The notes: a model not told the origin generated them from the sequence alone. A stretch of DNA of 29,471 bases from Schlegelella_A sp036272325 (GCA_036272325.1 DATAYY010000036.1:1-29471), one strand, 5' to 3'. Positions 6,136 through 15,009 are shown, numbered from the stretch's first letter. Translations and numbers: made by a program.

Positions 6136-8175
6136 TCAGGTCTCGAGCCGGTACAGCCGGACCCACGCGTCGGGCTCCTGCGACCCCTTCTTCTTGACGT
6201 TGAAGAGCTCGTCCCCGCTCGCCGGCGTGAGCGGCGAAGTGCGCCAGAGCGAAGGCCGCTCGAGGAATTGCTGGCGAAACGCCTCGGTCACCCAGATTTG
6301 GCCGGGCTCGACGATCGGTTCGACCCGCGCCGCGCACAGGATCGCGTCGCCGCCAGCGATCTCGGGCGGCGCGTCGGCGTCGCTCTGGCGCGTCTGCACC
6401 TCGCCGTAGTGGAGCGCGATGCGCAGCCGTGGCTGCCCCGGCGCCTGGTAGACCTCGTCCATCAGGTGGCGCGCCGTCTGGGCGAGCGCGACCGGGTCGT
6501 CGGCAGTGATCAGCACGGCGTCGCCGGCACGCACCTCGGTGATCGCCGCCACCGGCGCCCAGCGGTGCGCGGCATCTTCCAGCGCCGCGCGCACCGGGGC
6601 GTCGGCGCCGGCGCGCATCAGGGTCGCGAAGGCCTGCACGTCGGCCTTCAGGACGCAGCACTGGCGCGCGTCGACCATCCGATCGACGCTCGTCGCCTCG
6701 TGCCATGGCCGGTCGTAGCCGACGACGTTGGCGCGGTCGAGGCGTTGCAGGAACGCGGGGTTGATGCGGCCGATGACGTCGACCAGGACCGGATGCACGA
6801 GGTAGTGGGTCGAGCGCGGCAGCGCGCCGTTGGTGTCGAGCGTCGCCTCGCCCGGGCGAAGGAAACGCTGCCGCCAGCCGCCGCGGACGCGGTCGTGCTG
6901 GACGTAGCCGAGCAGGCCGACCCGGTAGAGGCTGCTGAACGGGTCGCCGCCTTCGAACGAGTCGCTGCTGTCGACGATCGCCTCGAGCTCGGCGCGCGTG
7001 ATGACGTGCCCCGGCAGGCGCTGGAAGACGCGATCGGGGTCGATGCCGCCGACGTAGGGCGCGATCTCGGCCAGGTATTCGTGCGCGATCTCGCTCGCCG
7101 CCTGGTTGACGGCCTCCTTCATCCGGTAGTCGTTGCGCCGCTCGTCGGGCCTGAGCGCGGTCAGCCGCTCGCCGATCGTCATCAGGTCGCGTGGGCGCAG
7201 GAGCGTGTGGCGGCAGACGTACTCGAACGCATCCTCTTCCTCGCGTGTCGCGGTGTCGATGACGCTCGTGCGGCCGAGGAAGGCCTCGAGCGGCTTCGTC
7301 TTCGCGAGCTCGGGCTTGACCATGCGGTCTGGCTTCACCAGGCGAACGTTGTTGACGAAGATTTCGCGCAGGCTCTCGGGCGAATAGACGATGTCGACCG
7401 CGCTGCCGCGGTACTGCTGGACCATCGCCGTCCGCTCCGGCAGCCGTGCGTACGCTTCCTTCCTGATCGCGGCGAAGATCTTCAGGTGGTGGTTGATGCG
7501 GCGCAGCTGGTAGGCGACCTCGACCAGGCCGAGCTGGGCGAAGAACCAGACGTTGGGCGAGAGCTCGCCGGTGACGCTCGCGTTCGCAGGCAGGTTCTCG
7601 ACATGCTTGTTGAAGTACTCGTCGATGCCGTCGATGAAGATCGCCAGCGGCGCGTTCAGCGCCCGCAGCCGCGGCACCAGGTGGCCGTCGGTCTCGGTCG
7701 CACACCGCTGCAGCTCGCTCGGCGTGAAGTCGAGCAGGCGCACGAAATGGTCGATCACGCTGTGCAACCGGGTGTCGGCCACGAGCCCGCTGGTCCGCGC
7801 GCCGAGCCTCAGCCCCTCGGTGGCGCCGACCTGCTTCAGCGCCGCAATCGCGATCGCCGATAGCCACACCTTCGACCACGGCAGCGGCGACGCGGCGAAG
7901 AGCGCGATCGATTCGCGGCCGAAGATCTTGTCGCCGATGGGCTTGTCGAGCAGGTTGCCGTTCGGCAGGCAGGTCGCCTGGCCGGCCTGCTGGTAGAGGA
8001 TGCGCTTGGCCTTCAGGAGCAGCGTCTTGCCGAAGCCCTTGGTGCCGATGACGATGAACTTGTCGTCGCGCTCGGGCGTCAGGAACGCGTCGATCTCCGG
8101 AGTCCGGTGCAGCAAGGACTCGTCGAAGTCCTCGGCGACGCGAATGTCGTCGGCGTCCACGGTCCACGCGCGCAT
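6136..8175 (-). CDS. P-loop NTPase with C-terminal class III cyclase-like domain
   Basis: A 679-residue multidomain protein. Residues 44-51 (GTKGFGKT) are a Walker A loop. Residues 178-186 form a Walker B strand (AIFIDGIDE, with Asp182, Asp185, Glu186), typical of KAP/STAND-like or Sll1717-like NTPases. A winged-helix-like region follows at about 390-480. Residues about 505-630 resemble a class III nucleotide cyclase: the two metal Asp (Asp512 in ADVQAF, Asp552 in AGDAVLI), LRIALHYGEV, then GGDAILCAARVE and PGQIWVTEAF. The tail resembles the usual LKG...YRL ending. By-eye alignment puts Val548 at the base-binding Lys, Ile606 at the base-binding Asp and Leu613 at the transition-state Asn, while Arg617 is kept. 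Substrate choice is therefore unclear and the domain may be a pseudo-enzyme. No signal peptide or membrane segment is seen. It lies 49 bases downstream of the HExxH peptidase gene; its ribosome site is weak. Confidence 0.82.
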   Translation of the reverse strand: MRAWTVDADDIRVAEDFDESLLHRTPEIDAFLTPERDDKFIVIGTKGFGKTLLLKAKRILYQQAGQATCLPNGNLLDKPIGDKIFGRESIALFAASPLPWSKVWLSAIAIAALKQVGATEGLRLGARTSGLVADTRLHSVIDHFVRLLDFTPSELQRCATETDGHLVPRLRALNAPLAIFIDGIDEYFNKHVENLPANASVTGELSPNVWFFAQLGLVEVAYQLRRINHHLKIFAAIRKEAYARLPERTAMVQQYRGSAVDIVYSPESLREIFVNNVRLVKPDRMVKPELAKTKPLEAFLGRTSVIDTATREEEDAFEYVCRHTLLRPRDLMTIGERLTALRPDERRNDYRMKEAVNQAASEIAHEYLAEIAPYVGGIDPDRVFQRLPGHVITRAELEAIVDSSDSFEGGDPFSSLYRVGLLGYVQHDRVRGGWRQRFLRPGEATLDTNGALPRSTHYLVHPVLVDVIGRINPAFLQRLDRANVVGYDRPWHEATSVDRMVDARQCCVLKADVQAFATLMRAGADAPVRAALEDAAHRWAPVAAITEVRAGDAVLITADDPVALAQTARHLMDEVYQAPGQPRLRIALHYGEVQTRQSDADAPPEIAGGDAILCAARVEPIVEPGQIWVTEAFRQQFLERPSLWRTSPLTPASGDELFNVKKKGSQEPDAWVRLYRLET

Positions 8176-8224
8176 CGCTTGCACCCCGGCTGTTGGAAGC
8201 GACAGGATAGCCGGCGCGCGGGCC

Positions 8225-8938
8225 TCACTCCCCTTCGCCGGCAAGGCCGGCGCGCCAGAGCCGATCCGCGGCGGCGAAGATCGAGGCGCCGGCGAGCGCG
8301 TCGGGGTCGCCGGCGAGACGCAGCCACGCAAGCGTGTCGTGCTGGCTGCCGGGAACGAGGTCGCGGCCACGCTCGTCGAGCAGCCACGCGAGCAGGCGCT
8401 GGTAGTCGCTCGGGTGGCGCTCGCGCGTCCAGCCGAGGCCGACCAGGTCGGCATAGCCTTCCTCGCGCCGGACCGCGCGCATCGTCCGGTACGCCTCGCG
8501 CAGCTCGGCGTCGAGCCCCGGCGGCTCGGCACCGATGAATCCGGCGCGGCCGCCGAACCAGGTGCCGTCGAGATAGCGGCGGCAATGACCGAGCTCATGC
8601 GCGGCCATCAGCTCGAGGGCGGCATCGACGAGGTCGGGCGCGATGCGGTCGAGCGTCGCCTCGGCTTCCGGGTTGCCGCGCATCGACAGCACGAGCTTGC
8701 AGCGGCCGTCGACGAAGCCGAGCGCGAGCGGCGCCGCGTCGGGAGCGTCCTGCGGCTGGACGATGACGTCGAGCGGCAGCTTGGTCTCCCTGGCGAAGCG
8801 GATGACCGGCCAGATGCCTTCGAGCCAGCGCGTCTCGAGCGCGGTCAGCTCGCCGGCGGACGCATTCGTCGCCAGCAGCACGGTGCTGAGAAGCGCCGTG
8901 ACCGAGCAGCGGGCGAGAAGACTGGCCACGGCTGCCAT
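8225..8938 (-). CDS. Secreted HExxH putative metallopeptidase, unknown family
   Basis: A 237-residue protein with a probable signal peptide (residues 1-28, ending ASA) and a zinc-protease signature: MAAHELGHCRRYLDG with His114, Glu115 and His118. A downstream EEGYADLVGLGW (Glu160, Asp164) could supply the third metal ligand, giving a gluzincin- or aspzincin-like site. I cannot place it in a named peptidase family. Cysteines near residues 80 and 119 could pair. It is expressed away from AidB with a 113-base gap and precedes the NTPase-cyclase gene by 49 bases on the same strand, so it could be co-transcribed with either. The ATG at 8938 is chosen because it opens the signal peptide; the Shine-Dalgarno is poor. 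Confidence 0.72.
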   Translation of the reverse strand: MAAVASLLARCSVTALLSTVLLATNASAGELTALETRWLEGIWPVIRFARETKLPLDVIVQPQDAPDAAPLALGFVDGRCKLVLSMRGNPEAEATLDRIAPDLVDAALELMAAHELGHCRRYLDGTWFGGRAGFIGAEPPGLDAELREAYRTMRAVRREEGYADLVGLGWTRERHPSDYQRLLAWLLDERGRDLVPGSQHDTLAWLRLAGDPDALAGASIFAAADRLWRAGLAGEGE

Positions 8939-9051
8939 CGTCCGCCCACCTGCTGCGGTTGGGCACCCCGGCCGCCGGTAAAAATCCGACGGCAGTGCAA
9001 TAGCTCGCAGAAATCGCGTCGCGTCGAGACGACGCCGCGCGCCGGCGCTGC

Positions 9052-10731
9052 TCATGCGTGCGGTGTCGCGCGGGCGATGATCGCGGCACAGTCGGCGCCG
9101 GCCGGCAAGGTGCCGAAATTGCGCGCGCCGCCGCCTTCCAGTCGCGAGGCACAGAAGGCATCGGCGATCGCGGCCGGCGCATGCTGGGCGAGGAGCGCTG
9201 CCTGCAGCGCCAGCGCCATCCGGTCGACGACGCCGCGGGCGCGGTACTCGGCCGCGTCGTCGTCGCCGAGGTCGCGGCGAAGGTCGGCGATCCAGCGGTC
9301 GAGCCGCGCGTTCGCGCCGCGGGCGCGCGCGAGCTCGGCGAGGAACGCCTCGACGACCGGCGGGGTCTTGCGCATCGCGCGCAGCACGTCGAGGCACTGG
9401 ATGTTGCCGCTGCCTTCCCAGATCGCGTTGATCGGCGACTCTCGAAACAGGCGCGGCATCGGGCCGTCTTCCATCACGCCGCTGCCGCCGATGCACTCCA
9501 TCGCCTCGTAGGCGTGGTTCGGTGTGCGCTTGCAGATCCAGTACTTGCCGATCGGCGTCGCCAGGCGCGCGAGTAGATCCTCGTCTGGCTCGGCGCGGCG
9601 GTCGAGTGCGCGGGCGACGCGCATCGTCAGCGCCAGCGCAGCCTCGCTCTCGAGCACGAGGTCGGCGAGGACGTTCTGCATCAGCGGCTGGCGGTTGAGC
9701 AGGGCGCCGAACGCCGAGCGCAGCGAGCAGTGGTGCAGTGCCTGCGAGACCGCGGCGCGCTGGCCGGCGGCCGAGCCGATCATGCAATCGAAGCGCGTCA
9801 TCGCGACCATCTCGATGATCGTGCGCACGCCGTGCCCAGGCTCGCCGAGCATCCAGGCGAGCGCGCCGCGCAGCTCGGTCTCGCTCGACGCGTTCGAGAC
9901 GTTGCCCATCTTGCGCTTGAGGCGGATCAGCTGGAGCGGGTTCTTCGTGCCGTCGGGGCGCCAGCGCGGCAGCAGGAAGCACGACAGGCCGGCCGTCGTC
10001 TGCGCGAGAACGAGAAAGGCGTCGCACATCGGCGCCGAGACGAAGAACTTGTGGCCGACCAGCTCATAGGCCTCGCCGGGGCCTTCGGCGCCGACTGCAT
10101 CGGCACGCGTCGTGTTCGCGCGAACGTCCGAGCCGCCTTGCTTCTCGGTCATCGCCATGCCGATCGTCACGCCCTCCTTGGCGGCGTCGGGGACGTTGCG
10201 CGGGTCGTAGCTGCGAGCCGTGACCTTCGGCTCCCATAGCGCCGCGATCGCAGGCGTCGTCCGCAGCGACGGCAGCGAGGCAAACGTCATCGTGATCGGG
10301 CAGCCGTGGCCGGCCTCGACCTGGGCATGGAGGTAGAAATGCGCGGCGCGGGCGACGTGGGCGCCCGGCTTCGGATCGGTCCATGGCGACGAATGCAGGC
10401 CGTTCTCGATCGCGGTCTTCATCAACGCGTGATAGGCCGGGTGGAAGCGGACCAGGTCGATGCGGTTGCCGAAGCGGTCGTGGGTGTCGAGCTCGGGAGC
10501 GACCTTGTTGGCGAGCACGCCGAGCTCGAGGTAGTCGGCGCGGCCGATGGAGGCGCCGAAGCGGGTGAGCGTCTCGTCGGCCCACGCCGCGTCCTCGCGT
10601 CGCACGGCGTCCTGCAACGCCGCGTCCTCGCGATAGAGGTTGTAGTCGACCAGCTCGCGAGCGACGTTCGTCACCGTGTGCGTGCTGGCGAGGAAGCGCT
10701 GGTCCTGGCGAGGCGGCGAGGTCAGGTCCAT
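9052..10731 (-). CDS. aidB: AidB-like acyl-CoA dehydrogenase (alkylation response)
   Basis: A 559-residue flavoprotein of the acyl-CoA dehydrogenase superfamily, AidB branch (E. coli AidB is 541 residues). AidB is induced in the adaptive response to DNA alkylation, binds FAD and DNA, and is thought to protect DNA or limit alkylating species. Family blocks are easy to see: GMAMTEKQGGSDVRANTT, YELVGHKFFVSAPMCDAFLVLAQT, GLSCFLLPRWRPDGT, KRKMGNVSNASSE, MTRFDCMIGSAAGQR, ICKRTPNHAYEAMECIGGSGVMEDGPMPRLFRE and INAIWEGSGNIQCLDVLRA. GGAG lies 7 bases before the ATG at 10731. The gene follows the PLP dehydratase gene by 37 bases on the same strand. No ada or alkB is seen nearby, so regulation by Ada is not shown. 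Confidence 0.9.
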   Translation of the reverse strand: MDLTSPPRQDQRFLASTHTVTNVARELVDYNLYREDAALQDAVRREDAAWADETLTRFGASIGRADYLELGVLANKVAPELDTHDRFGNRIDLVRFHPAYHALMKTAIENGLHSSPWTDPKPGAHVARAAHFYLHAQVEAGHGCPITMTFASLPSLRTTPAIAALWEPKVTARSYDPRNVPDAAKEGVTIGMAMTEKQGGSDVRANTTRADAVGAEGPGEAYELVGHKFFVSAPMCDAFLVLAQTTAGLSCFLLPRWRPDGTKNPLQLIRLKRKMGNVSNASSETELRGALAWMLGEPGHGVRTIIEMVAMTRFDCMIGSAAGQRAAVSQALHHCSLRSAFGALLNRQPLMQNVLADLVLESEAALALTMRVARALDRRAEPDEDLLARLATPIGKYWICKRTPNHAYEAMECIGGSGVMEDGPMPRLFRESPINAIWEGSGNIQCLDVLRAMRKTPPVVEAFLAELARARGANARLDRWIADLRRDLGDDDAAEYRARGVVDRMALALQAALLAQHAPAAIADAFCASRLEGGGARNFGTLPAGADCAAIIARATPHA

Positions 10732-10768
10732 GGCAGGCTCCAGTGTGCGCGGCGTGGCTGAGCGGCGA

Positions 10769-11704
10769 TCAGGCGGCGAGCGACGACGGGTCGAGGTTTG
10801 CGCCGCAGAGCACGAGCAGCACGGTCTCGTCCGGGCGCGGGATCACAGCGCGGGTCGTCAATGCCGCCAGCGGCAGCGCCGCCGCCGGCTCGACGGCCAG
10901 ACGGAGGTCGCGCCAGAGCGCGTGCTGCGCGGCGCGGATCGCATCATCGGCAAGGAGGTGCGACGCTACGACGTTGCGCTCGGTGATCGGCCAGGCGATC
11001 GCGCCGATCCGGCGTGCGCCGAGCGAGTCGGCAGCGATCCCGGAGACGGCGACGTCGACCGGCTGGCCAGCGCGGCGCGCCGCCGCCAGCGTCGGCGCCA
11101 GCTCCGGCTCGAGCGCTTCGATCCGGCAGCGGTTCTCGAACCAGGCGCAGACGCCGGCGATGAGGCCGCCGCCGCCGACGCTGACGAGGGCGCGGTCGGG
11201 AATGCCCGCGTCGGCTTCGACCTCGGCGGCGAGCGTGCCAGCGCCGACGACGACCTCACGCTGGTCGTAGGCGTGCATCGGCAGCGCCCCGGTCGCGGCC
11301 TGGCGCTCGACGCTAGCCGCGAGCGCGTCAGCATAGCTGTCGCCGCCCACGGTGACGACGGCGCCGAGCTCGGTCAGCTTGTCGCGCTTGGCGCGGCTCG
11401 ACGTCTGGGGAACGAACACCTCGGCGCGGACGCCGAGCGAGCGGGCTGCATGCGCGACCGCGATGCCGGCGTTGCCGCCCGATGCGATCAAGACTCCCGC
11501 CTCGGGCAGGTCGTTCGCGCGCATGCGGTTGAACATGCCGCGTGCCTTGAAGCTGCCGGAGACCTGGAGGTGCTCGAGCTTCAGCCAGAGCTCTTTGCAG
11601 TCGACGCCGAGCTGGGCGCCGGGGATTCGCAGCACCGGCGTCCGGCGGACGTCGCCGGCGATCCGGCGGGCGGCATCGACGATCTCGGCACGGGTGATGT
11701 CCAT
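10769..11704 (-). CDS. PLP-dependent threonine/serine dehydratase-like enzyme
   Basis: A 311-residue fold-type II PLP enzyme of the threonine/serine dehydratase group. The PLP lysine is Lys53 in SGSFKARG. The phosphate and cofactor loops are SGGNAGIA and SVGGGGLIAG, and a VLLVLCGANLD block near the end matches the C-terminal cofactor-contact segment. It lacks the extra ACT-like regulatory domain of biosynthetic IlvA (about 500 residues), so it is of the catabolic or short type. Serine racemase or hydroxyaspartate dehydratase activities are alternatives. The ATG at 11704 is taken; a GTG at 11713 is also in frame. It is divergent from the deacetylase gene across only 37 bases and is followed by aidB. 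Confidence 0.85.
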   Translation of the reverse strand: MDITRAEIVDAARRIAGDVRRTPVLRIPGAQLGVDCKELWLKLEHLQVSGSFKARGMFNRMRANDLPEAGVLIASGGNAGIAVAHAARSLGVRAEVFVPQTSSRAKRDKLTELGAVVTVGGDSYADALAASVERQAATGALPMHAYDQREVVVGAGTLAAEVEADAGIPDRALVSVGGGGLIAGVCAWFENRCRIEALEPELAPTLAAARRAGQPVDVAVSGIAADSLGARRIGAIAWPITERNVVASHLLADDAIRAAQHALWRDLRLAVEPAAALPLAALTTRAVIPRPDETVLLVLCGANLDPSSLAA

Positions 11705-11741
11705 GAGGCGCACAAAGTCCTGCAGTCGCTATATTGCACCG

Positions 11742-12923
11742 GTGGACCGGCCCGTCATCCCTTCCGCGCATGCCCTCGAGACGGCGCGGGCGCTTGTTCG
11801 CATGAACACCGTCAGCCGCGGGTCGAACCTCGAGCTGATCCATTTCGTCCGCGACGAGCTCGTGCGCCACGGCGTCGAGAGCCGCCTGACCTTCGACGAC
11901 GAGCGCACCAAGGCGAACCTGTTCGCGACGATCGGTGCCGGCAAGCCCGCCGGCGTGATCGTCTCGGGCCATACCGACACCGTGCCGTGGGACGACCAGG
12001 ACTGGTCGGTCGACCCGCTCGGCGCCGACGTCCGCGACGGCCGCCTCTACGGCCGCGGCAGCGCCGACATGAAAGGCTTCATCGGCGTCGCCCTCGCCCA
12101 GGTGCCGCACTGGCTCGCCGCCGACCTGCCGTTCGCCGTCCACCTCGCGCTCAGCTACGACGAGGAGGTCGGCGGCTTCGGCGCCGCGCGGCTGATCGCC
12201 GACATGCGCGAGAGCGGCGTGCGGCCGCTTGCCTGCATCGTCGGCGAGCCGACCGGAATGGTTCCCGCGCTTGCCCACAAGGGGGTCTATCGCTGGCGCT
12301 GCTGCGTCCGCGGCCACGCCGCGCATTCGTCGCTGACGCCGCAGGCCGTCAACGCGATCGAGGTCGGCGCGCGCGTGATCGGCAAGCTCGCCGACATGGC
12401 CGATCGCTGGCGCGAGGGCGAGCGCTACGAAGGCTTCGACGTGCCTTACACGACCGGCATGGTTGGCGTGATCGCGGGCGGCGTCGCCGACAACATCGTT
12501 CCCGAGGACTGCCGTTTCCACTACGAGTTCCGCAACCTTCCGGGCACCGACGCGTCTGTCATGCAGGCCGAGCTTTGCGCCTATGCAGAATCGCTCGAGC
12601 CGGCGATGCGCGCCATCGATCCCGAGGCGGGGATCCGCTTCGAGACGCTCTGCGCGATGCCGTCGTTCCTCGCCAGCGAAGACGATCCCGCCGTGCTGCT
12701 CGCCCGCCATCTCGCCGAAGTCGACGAGACGACGCTGGTCGCGTTCGGCACCGAGGCGGGGCTCTTCCAGCGCGCCGGCGTTCCCGCCGTCGTCTGCGGC
12801 CCCGGCCACATCGCCCAGGCCCATCAGGCCGACGAATACGTTTCGCTCGCCCAGCTTGCCGCGGGTGAACGGTTCCTCGGCGCGCTCGCCAGCGGCGCGC
12901 CCCTGCTCGCCCGCCATCGCTGA
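11742..12923 (+). CDS. argE: M20 peptidase, acetylornithine deacetylase (ArgE) type
   Basis: A 393-residue di-zinc M20 hydrolase most like acetylornithine deacetylase, which removes the acetyl group from N2-acetylornithine in arginine synthesis. Metal and catalytic motifs are SGHTDTVPW (His77, Asp79), GRGSADMKGF (Asp109), SYDEEVGGFGA (Glu141/Glu142), GEPTGM, and the C-terminal GPGHIAQAHQADEYV. The start is the GTG at 11742: the first ATG at 11802 would remove the helix before TVSRGSNLELIHFVRDEL that the family conserves. No clear ribosome site precedes it, so translation may be leaderless or weak. The EF-G-like gene follows by 13 bases, an unexpected operon partner. Succinyl-diaminopimelate desuccinylase or another N-acyl amino acid hydrolase is possible. 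Confidence 0.85.
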   Translation: MDRPVIPSAHALETARALVRMNTVSRGSNLELIHFVRDELVRHGVESRLTFDDERTKANLFATIGAGKPAGVIVSGHTDTVPWDDQDWSVDPLGADVRDGRLYGRGSADMKGFIGVALAQVPHWLAADLPFAVHLALSYDEEVGGFGAARLIADMRESGVRPLACIVGEPTGMVPALAHKGVYRWRCCVRGHAAHSSLTPQAVNAIEVGARVIGKLADMADRWREGERYEGFDVPYTTGMVGVIAGGVADNIVPEDCRFHYEFRNLPGTDASVMQAELCAYAESLEPAMRAIDPEAGIRFETLCAMPSFLASEDDPAVLLARHLAEVDETTLVAFGTEAGLFQRAGVPAVVCGPGHIAQAHQADEYVSLAQLAAGERFLGALASGAPLLARHR

Positions 12924-12936
12924 GGGAGAACGCCGC

Positions 12937-15000
12937 ATGCCCAGCCCAGTCACCGCCGCGAGCAGCGTCGGCATCGGATCGATCCGAACCGTCGCGCTCG
13001 TCGGCCCGTCCGGAGGCGGCAAGACCTGCCTCGCCGAGGCGCTGCTCGTCGCCTCGGGGACGATCACCACCCCCGGCACGCTCGAGCGCGGCACCACCGT
13101 CAGCGACTTCGATCCGCTCGAGCGGAAGATGCAGCACTCGCTGAACGCCAGCGTGCTCCACTTCCAGCACCGCGAGACGCGCATTCACTGCATCGACACT
13201 CCGGGCGCACCCGACTTCTTCGGCCAGAGCCTGCCGGCGCTCGAGGCGGTCGAGACCGTCGCGGTCGTGATCAACGCCCAGACCGGCGTCGAGCCGATGG
13301 CGATCCGGATGATGGAGCACGCCGCGGCGCGCGAGCGCGACCGCCTGATCATCGTCAACCGGATCGATGCGCCCGGCGTCAACCTGCCGGGTGTGCTGGC
13401 GCAGATCCAGGCGGCGTTCGGCAAGGAGTGCCTGCCGCTCAACCTGCCCGACGCCGGCGGCACGCGCGTCGTCGACTGCTTCCACAACCGCGAAGGCCAC
13501 TCCGACTTCGGCAGCGTCGACGTTGCACACCGCGCGCTCGTCGAGCAGGTGGTCGAGGTCGACGGCGAGTTTGTCGACCGCTACCTCAACGACGGCGACA
13601 TCGACGCCAGCGAGCTGCACGCGCCGCTCGAGCAGGCGCTTCGCGAAGGCCACCTGATCCCGGTCTGCTTCGTCTCGGCCAAGGGCGGCGCCGGCGTCGC
13701 CGAGCTGCTCGACATCTTCGTCAAGCTGCTGCCGCATCCCGGCGAGGCGAACCCGCCGGCGTTCCTGCGCGGCGAGGGCGATGCCGCGGTGCCGCTCGCC
13801 GCCGCGCCGGACGCCTCGAAGCACGTTCTCGGGCACGTCTTCAAGGTCACCGTCGATCCGTTCGTCGGCAGGCTCGGCGTCTTTCGCGTCCACCAGGGAA
13901 CGGTGAGCAAGGACAGCCTTCTCTACATCGGCGACGGCAGGAAGCCCTTTCGCGTCGGCCACCTGTTCATCCTGCAGGGCAAGGACCACGTCGAGGTCGC
14001 GCAGGCGCTGCCGGGCGACATCGTCGCGGTCGCCAAGGTCGACGAGATCCGCTTCGACGCCGTTCTCCACGACGCCGCCGAGGACGACCACATCCATCTC
14101 GCGCCGTTGCCGTTCCCGAAGCCGGTCCACGGCCTCGCGATTGCACCGAAGCGCCACGGCGACGAGCAGCGCATGTGGGAGATCCTGATCAAGCTCGTCG
14201 ACGAGGATCCGTGCCTGAAGCTCGAGCACGTCGCCGGCACCAACGAGACGATCGTCTACGGTCTCGGCGAGCTGCACCTGCGCGTGCTGCTCGAGCGGCT
14301 GCGCGAGGTCTACAAGTTCGAGGTCGACACGCGGCCGCCGCGGATCGCGTACCGCGAGACGATCACCGCGCCTGCCGAAGGCCACCATCGCCACAAGAAG
14401 CAGAGCGGTGGCGCCGGCCAGTTCGGCGAGGTGTTCCTGCGCGTCGAGCCGCTGCCGCGCGGCAGCGGCTTCGAGTTCGTCGACCAGGTCAAGGGCGGCA
14501 CGATCCCCGGCCAGTACATCCCCGCGGTCGAGAAGGGCGTTCGCGAGGTGCTCGCCACCGGCGCGATCGCCGGCCATCCGGTCGTCGACGTCCGCGTCGT
14601 CGTCTACGACGGCAAGCATCACAGCGTCGACAGCAAGGAGGTTGCGTTCGTCACCGCCGGCAAGAAGGCATTCATGGCGGCGTGCCGCGAGGCGCGGCCG
14701 ATCGTCCTCGAGCCGATCGTCAACATCGAGATCACGGCGCCGCAACAGGCGCTGGGCGACATCACCGGCGACCTGGCCTCACGCCGGGGCATGGTCAGCG
14801 GGACGACGAACGGCGCTCCGGGAACGATGATGGTGCGCGGCCAGGCGCCGATGTCGGAGCTGCTCGGCTACCAGAGCCGGCTCAATGCGCTGACCAGCGG
14901 CCAGGGCCGCTACACGATCGACTTCTCGCACTACGAGGCGGTGCCGCCGAACACGCAGCAGCTGCTGGTCGGCCAGTTCAAGGTCCGCGACGACGAGTGA
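12937..15000 (+). CDS. Elongation factor G-like GTPase (FusA paralogue)
   Basis: A 687-residue, five-domain EF-G-like protein. The P-loop is GPSGGGKT (residues 23-30) instead of the GHxDxGKT of true EF-G, and the G4 motif is NRID (141-144) instead of NKMD. The G3 motif is DTPGAPDF (from Asp87), so Ala91 replaces the catalytic His of DTPGHVDF. The switch I region (residues 57-73) lacks the RGITI-type signature. Domains II-V are well kept: VFKVTVDPFVGRLGVFRVHQG, GLGELHLRVLLERL, KQSGGAGQFGEVFLRVEP, and a C-terminal SRRGMVSGTTNGAPGTMMVRGQAPMSELLGY. This fits the EF-G2-like paralogue group, whose role is poorly known, rather than the housekeeping translocase. GAGGGAGAA precedes the ATG at 12937. 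It follows the ArgE-type gene by 13 bases and ends 9 bases from the convergent CHAT gene. Confidence 0.9.
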   Translation: MPSPVTAASSVGIGSIRTVALVGPSGGGKTCLAEALLVASGTITTPGTLERGTTVSDFDPLERKMQHSLNASVLHFQHRETRIHCIDTPGAPDFFGQSLPALEAVETVAVVINAQTGVEPMAIRMMEHAAARERDRLIIVNRIDAPGVNLPGVLAQIQAAFGKECLPLNLPDAGGTRVVDCFHNREGHSDFGSVDVAHRALVEQVVEVDGEFVDRYLNDGDIDASELHAPLEQALREGHLIPVCFVSAKGGAGVAELLDIFVKLLPHPGEANPPAFLRGEGDAAVPLAAAPDASKHVLGHVFKVTVDPFVGRLGVFRVHQGTVSKDSLLYIGDGRKPFRVGHLFILQGKDHVEVAQALPGDIVAVAKVDEIRFDAVLHDAAEDDHIHLAPLPFPKPVHGLAIAPKRHGDEQRMWEILIKLVDEDPCLKLEHVAGTNETIVYGLGELHLRVLLERLREVYKFEVDTRPPRIAYRETITAPAEGHHRHKKQSGGAGQFGEVFLRVEPLPRGSGFEFVDQVKGGTIPGQYIPAVEKGVREVLATGAIAGHPVVDVRVVVYDGKHHSVDSKEVAFVTAGKKAFMAACREARPIVLEPIVNIEITAPQQALGDITGDLASRRGMVSGTTNGAPGTMMVRGQAPMSELLGYQSRLNALTSGQGRYTIDFSHYEAVPPNTQQLLVGQFKVRDDE

Positions 15001-15009
15001 GCCTGGCGT

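Noticed and set aside
5863..7863. 666-codon plus-strand open frame opposite the NTPase-cyclase gene
   Set aside because: Composition is typical of an antisense shadow; the minus strand carries Walker A, Walker B and cyclase motifs.
10769..11704. Biosynthetic threonine dehydratase IlvA
   Set aside because: The protein is 311 residues and lacks the C-terminal regulatory domain of IlvA, so only the broader dehydratase family is assigned.
12559..14745. Very long open frame on the minus strand opposite the EF-G-like gene
   Set aside because: Its translation is an Asp/Arg/Val-rich shadow with no family pattern, while the plus-strand frame gives a full EF-G-like protein. Long antisense frames are expected in GC-rich DNA.
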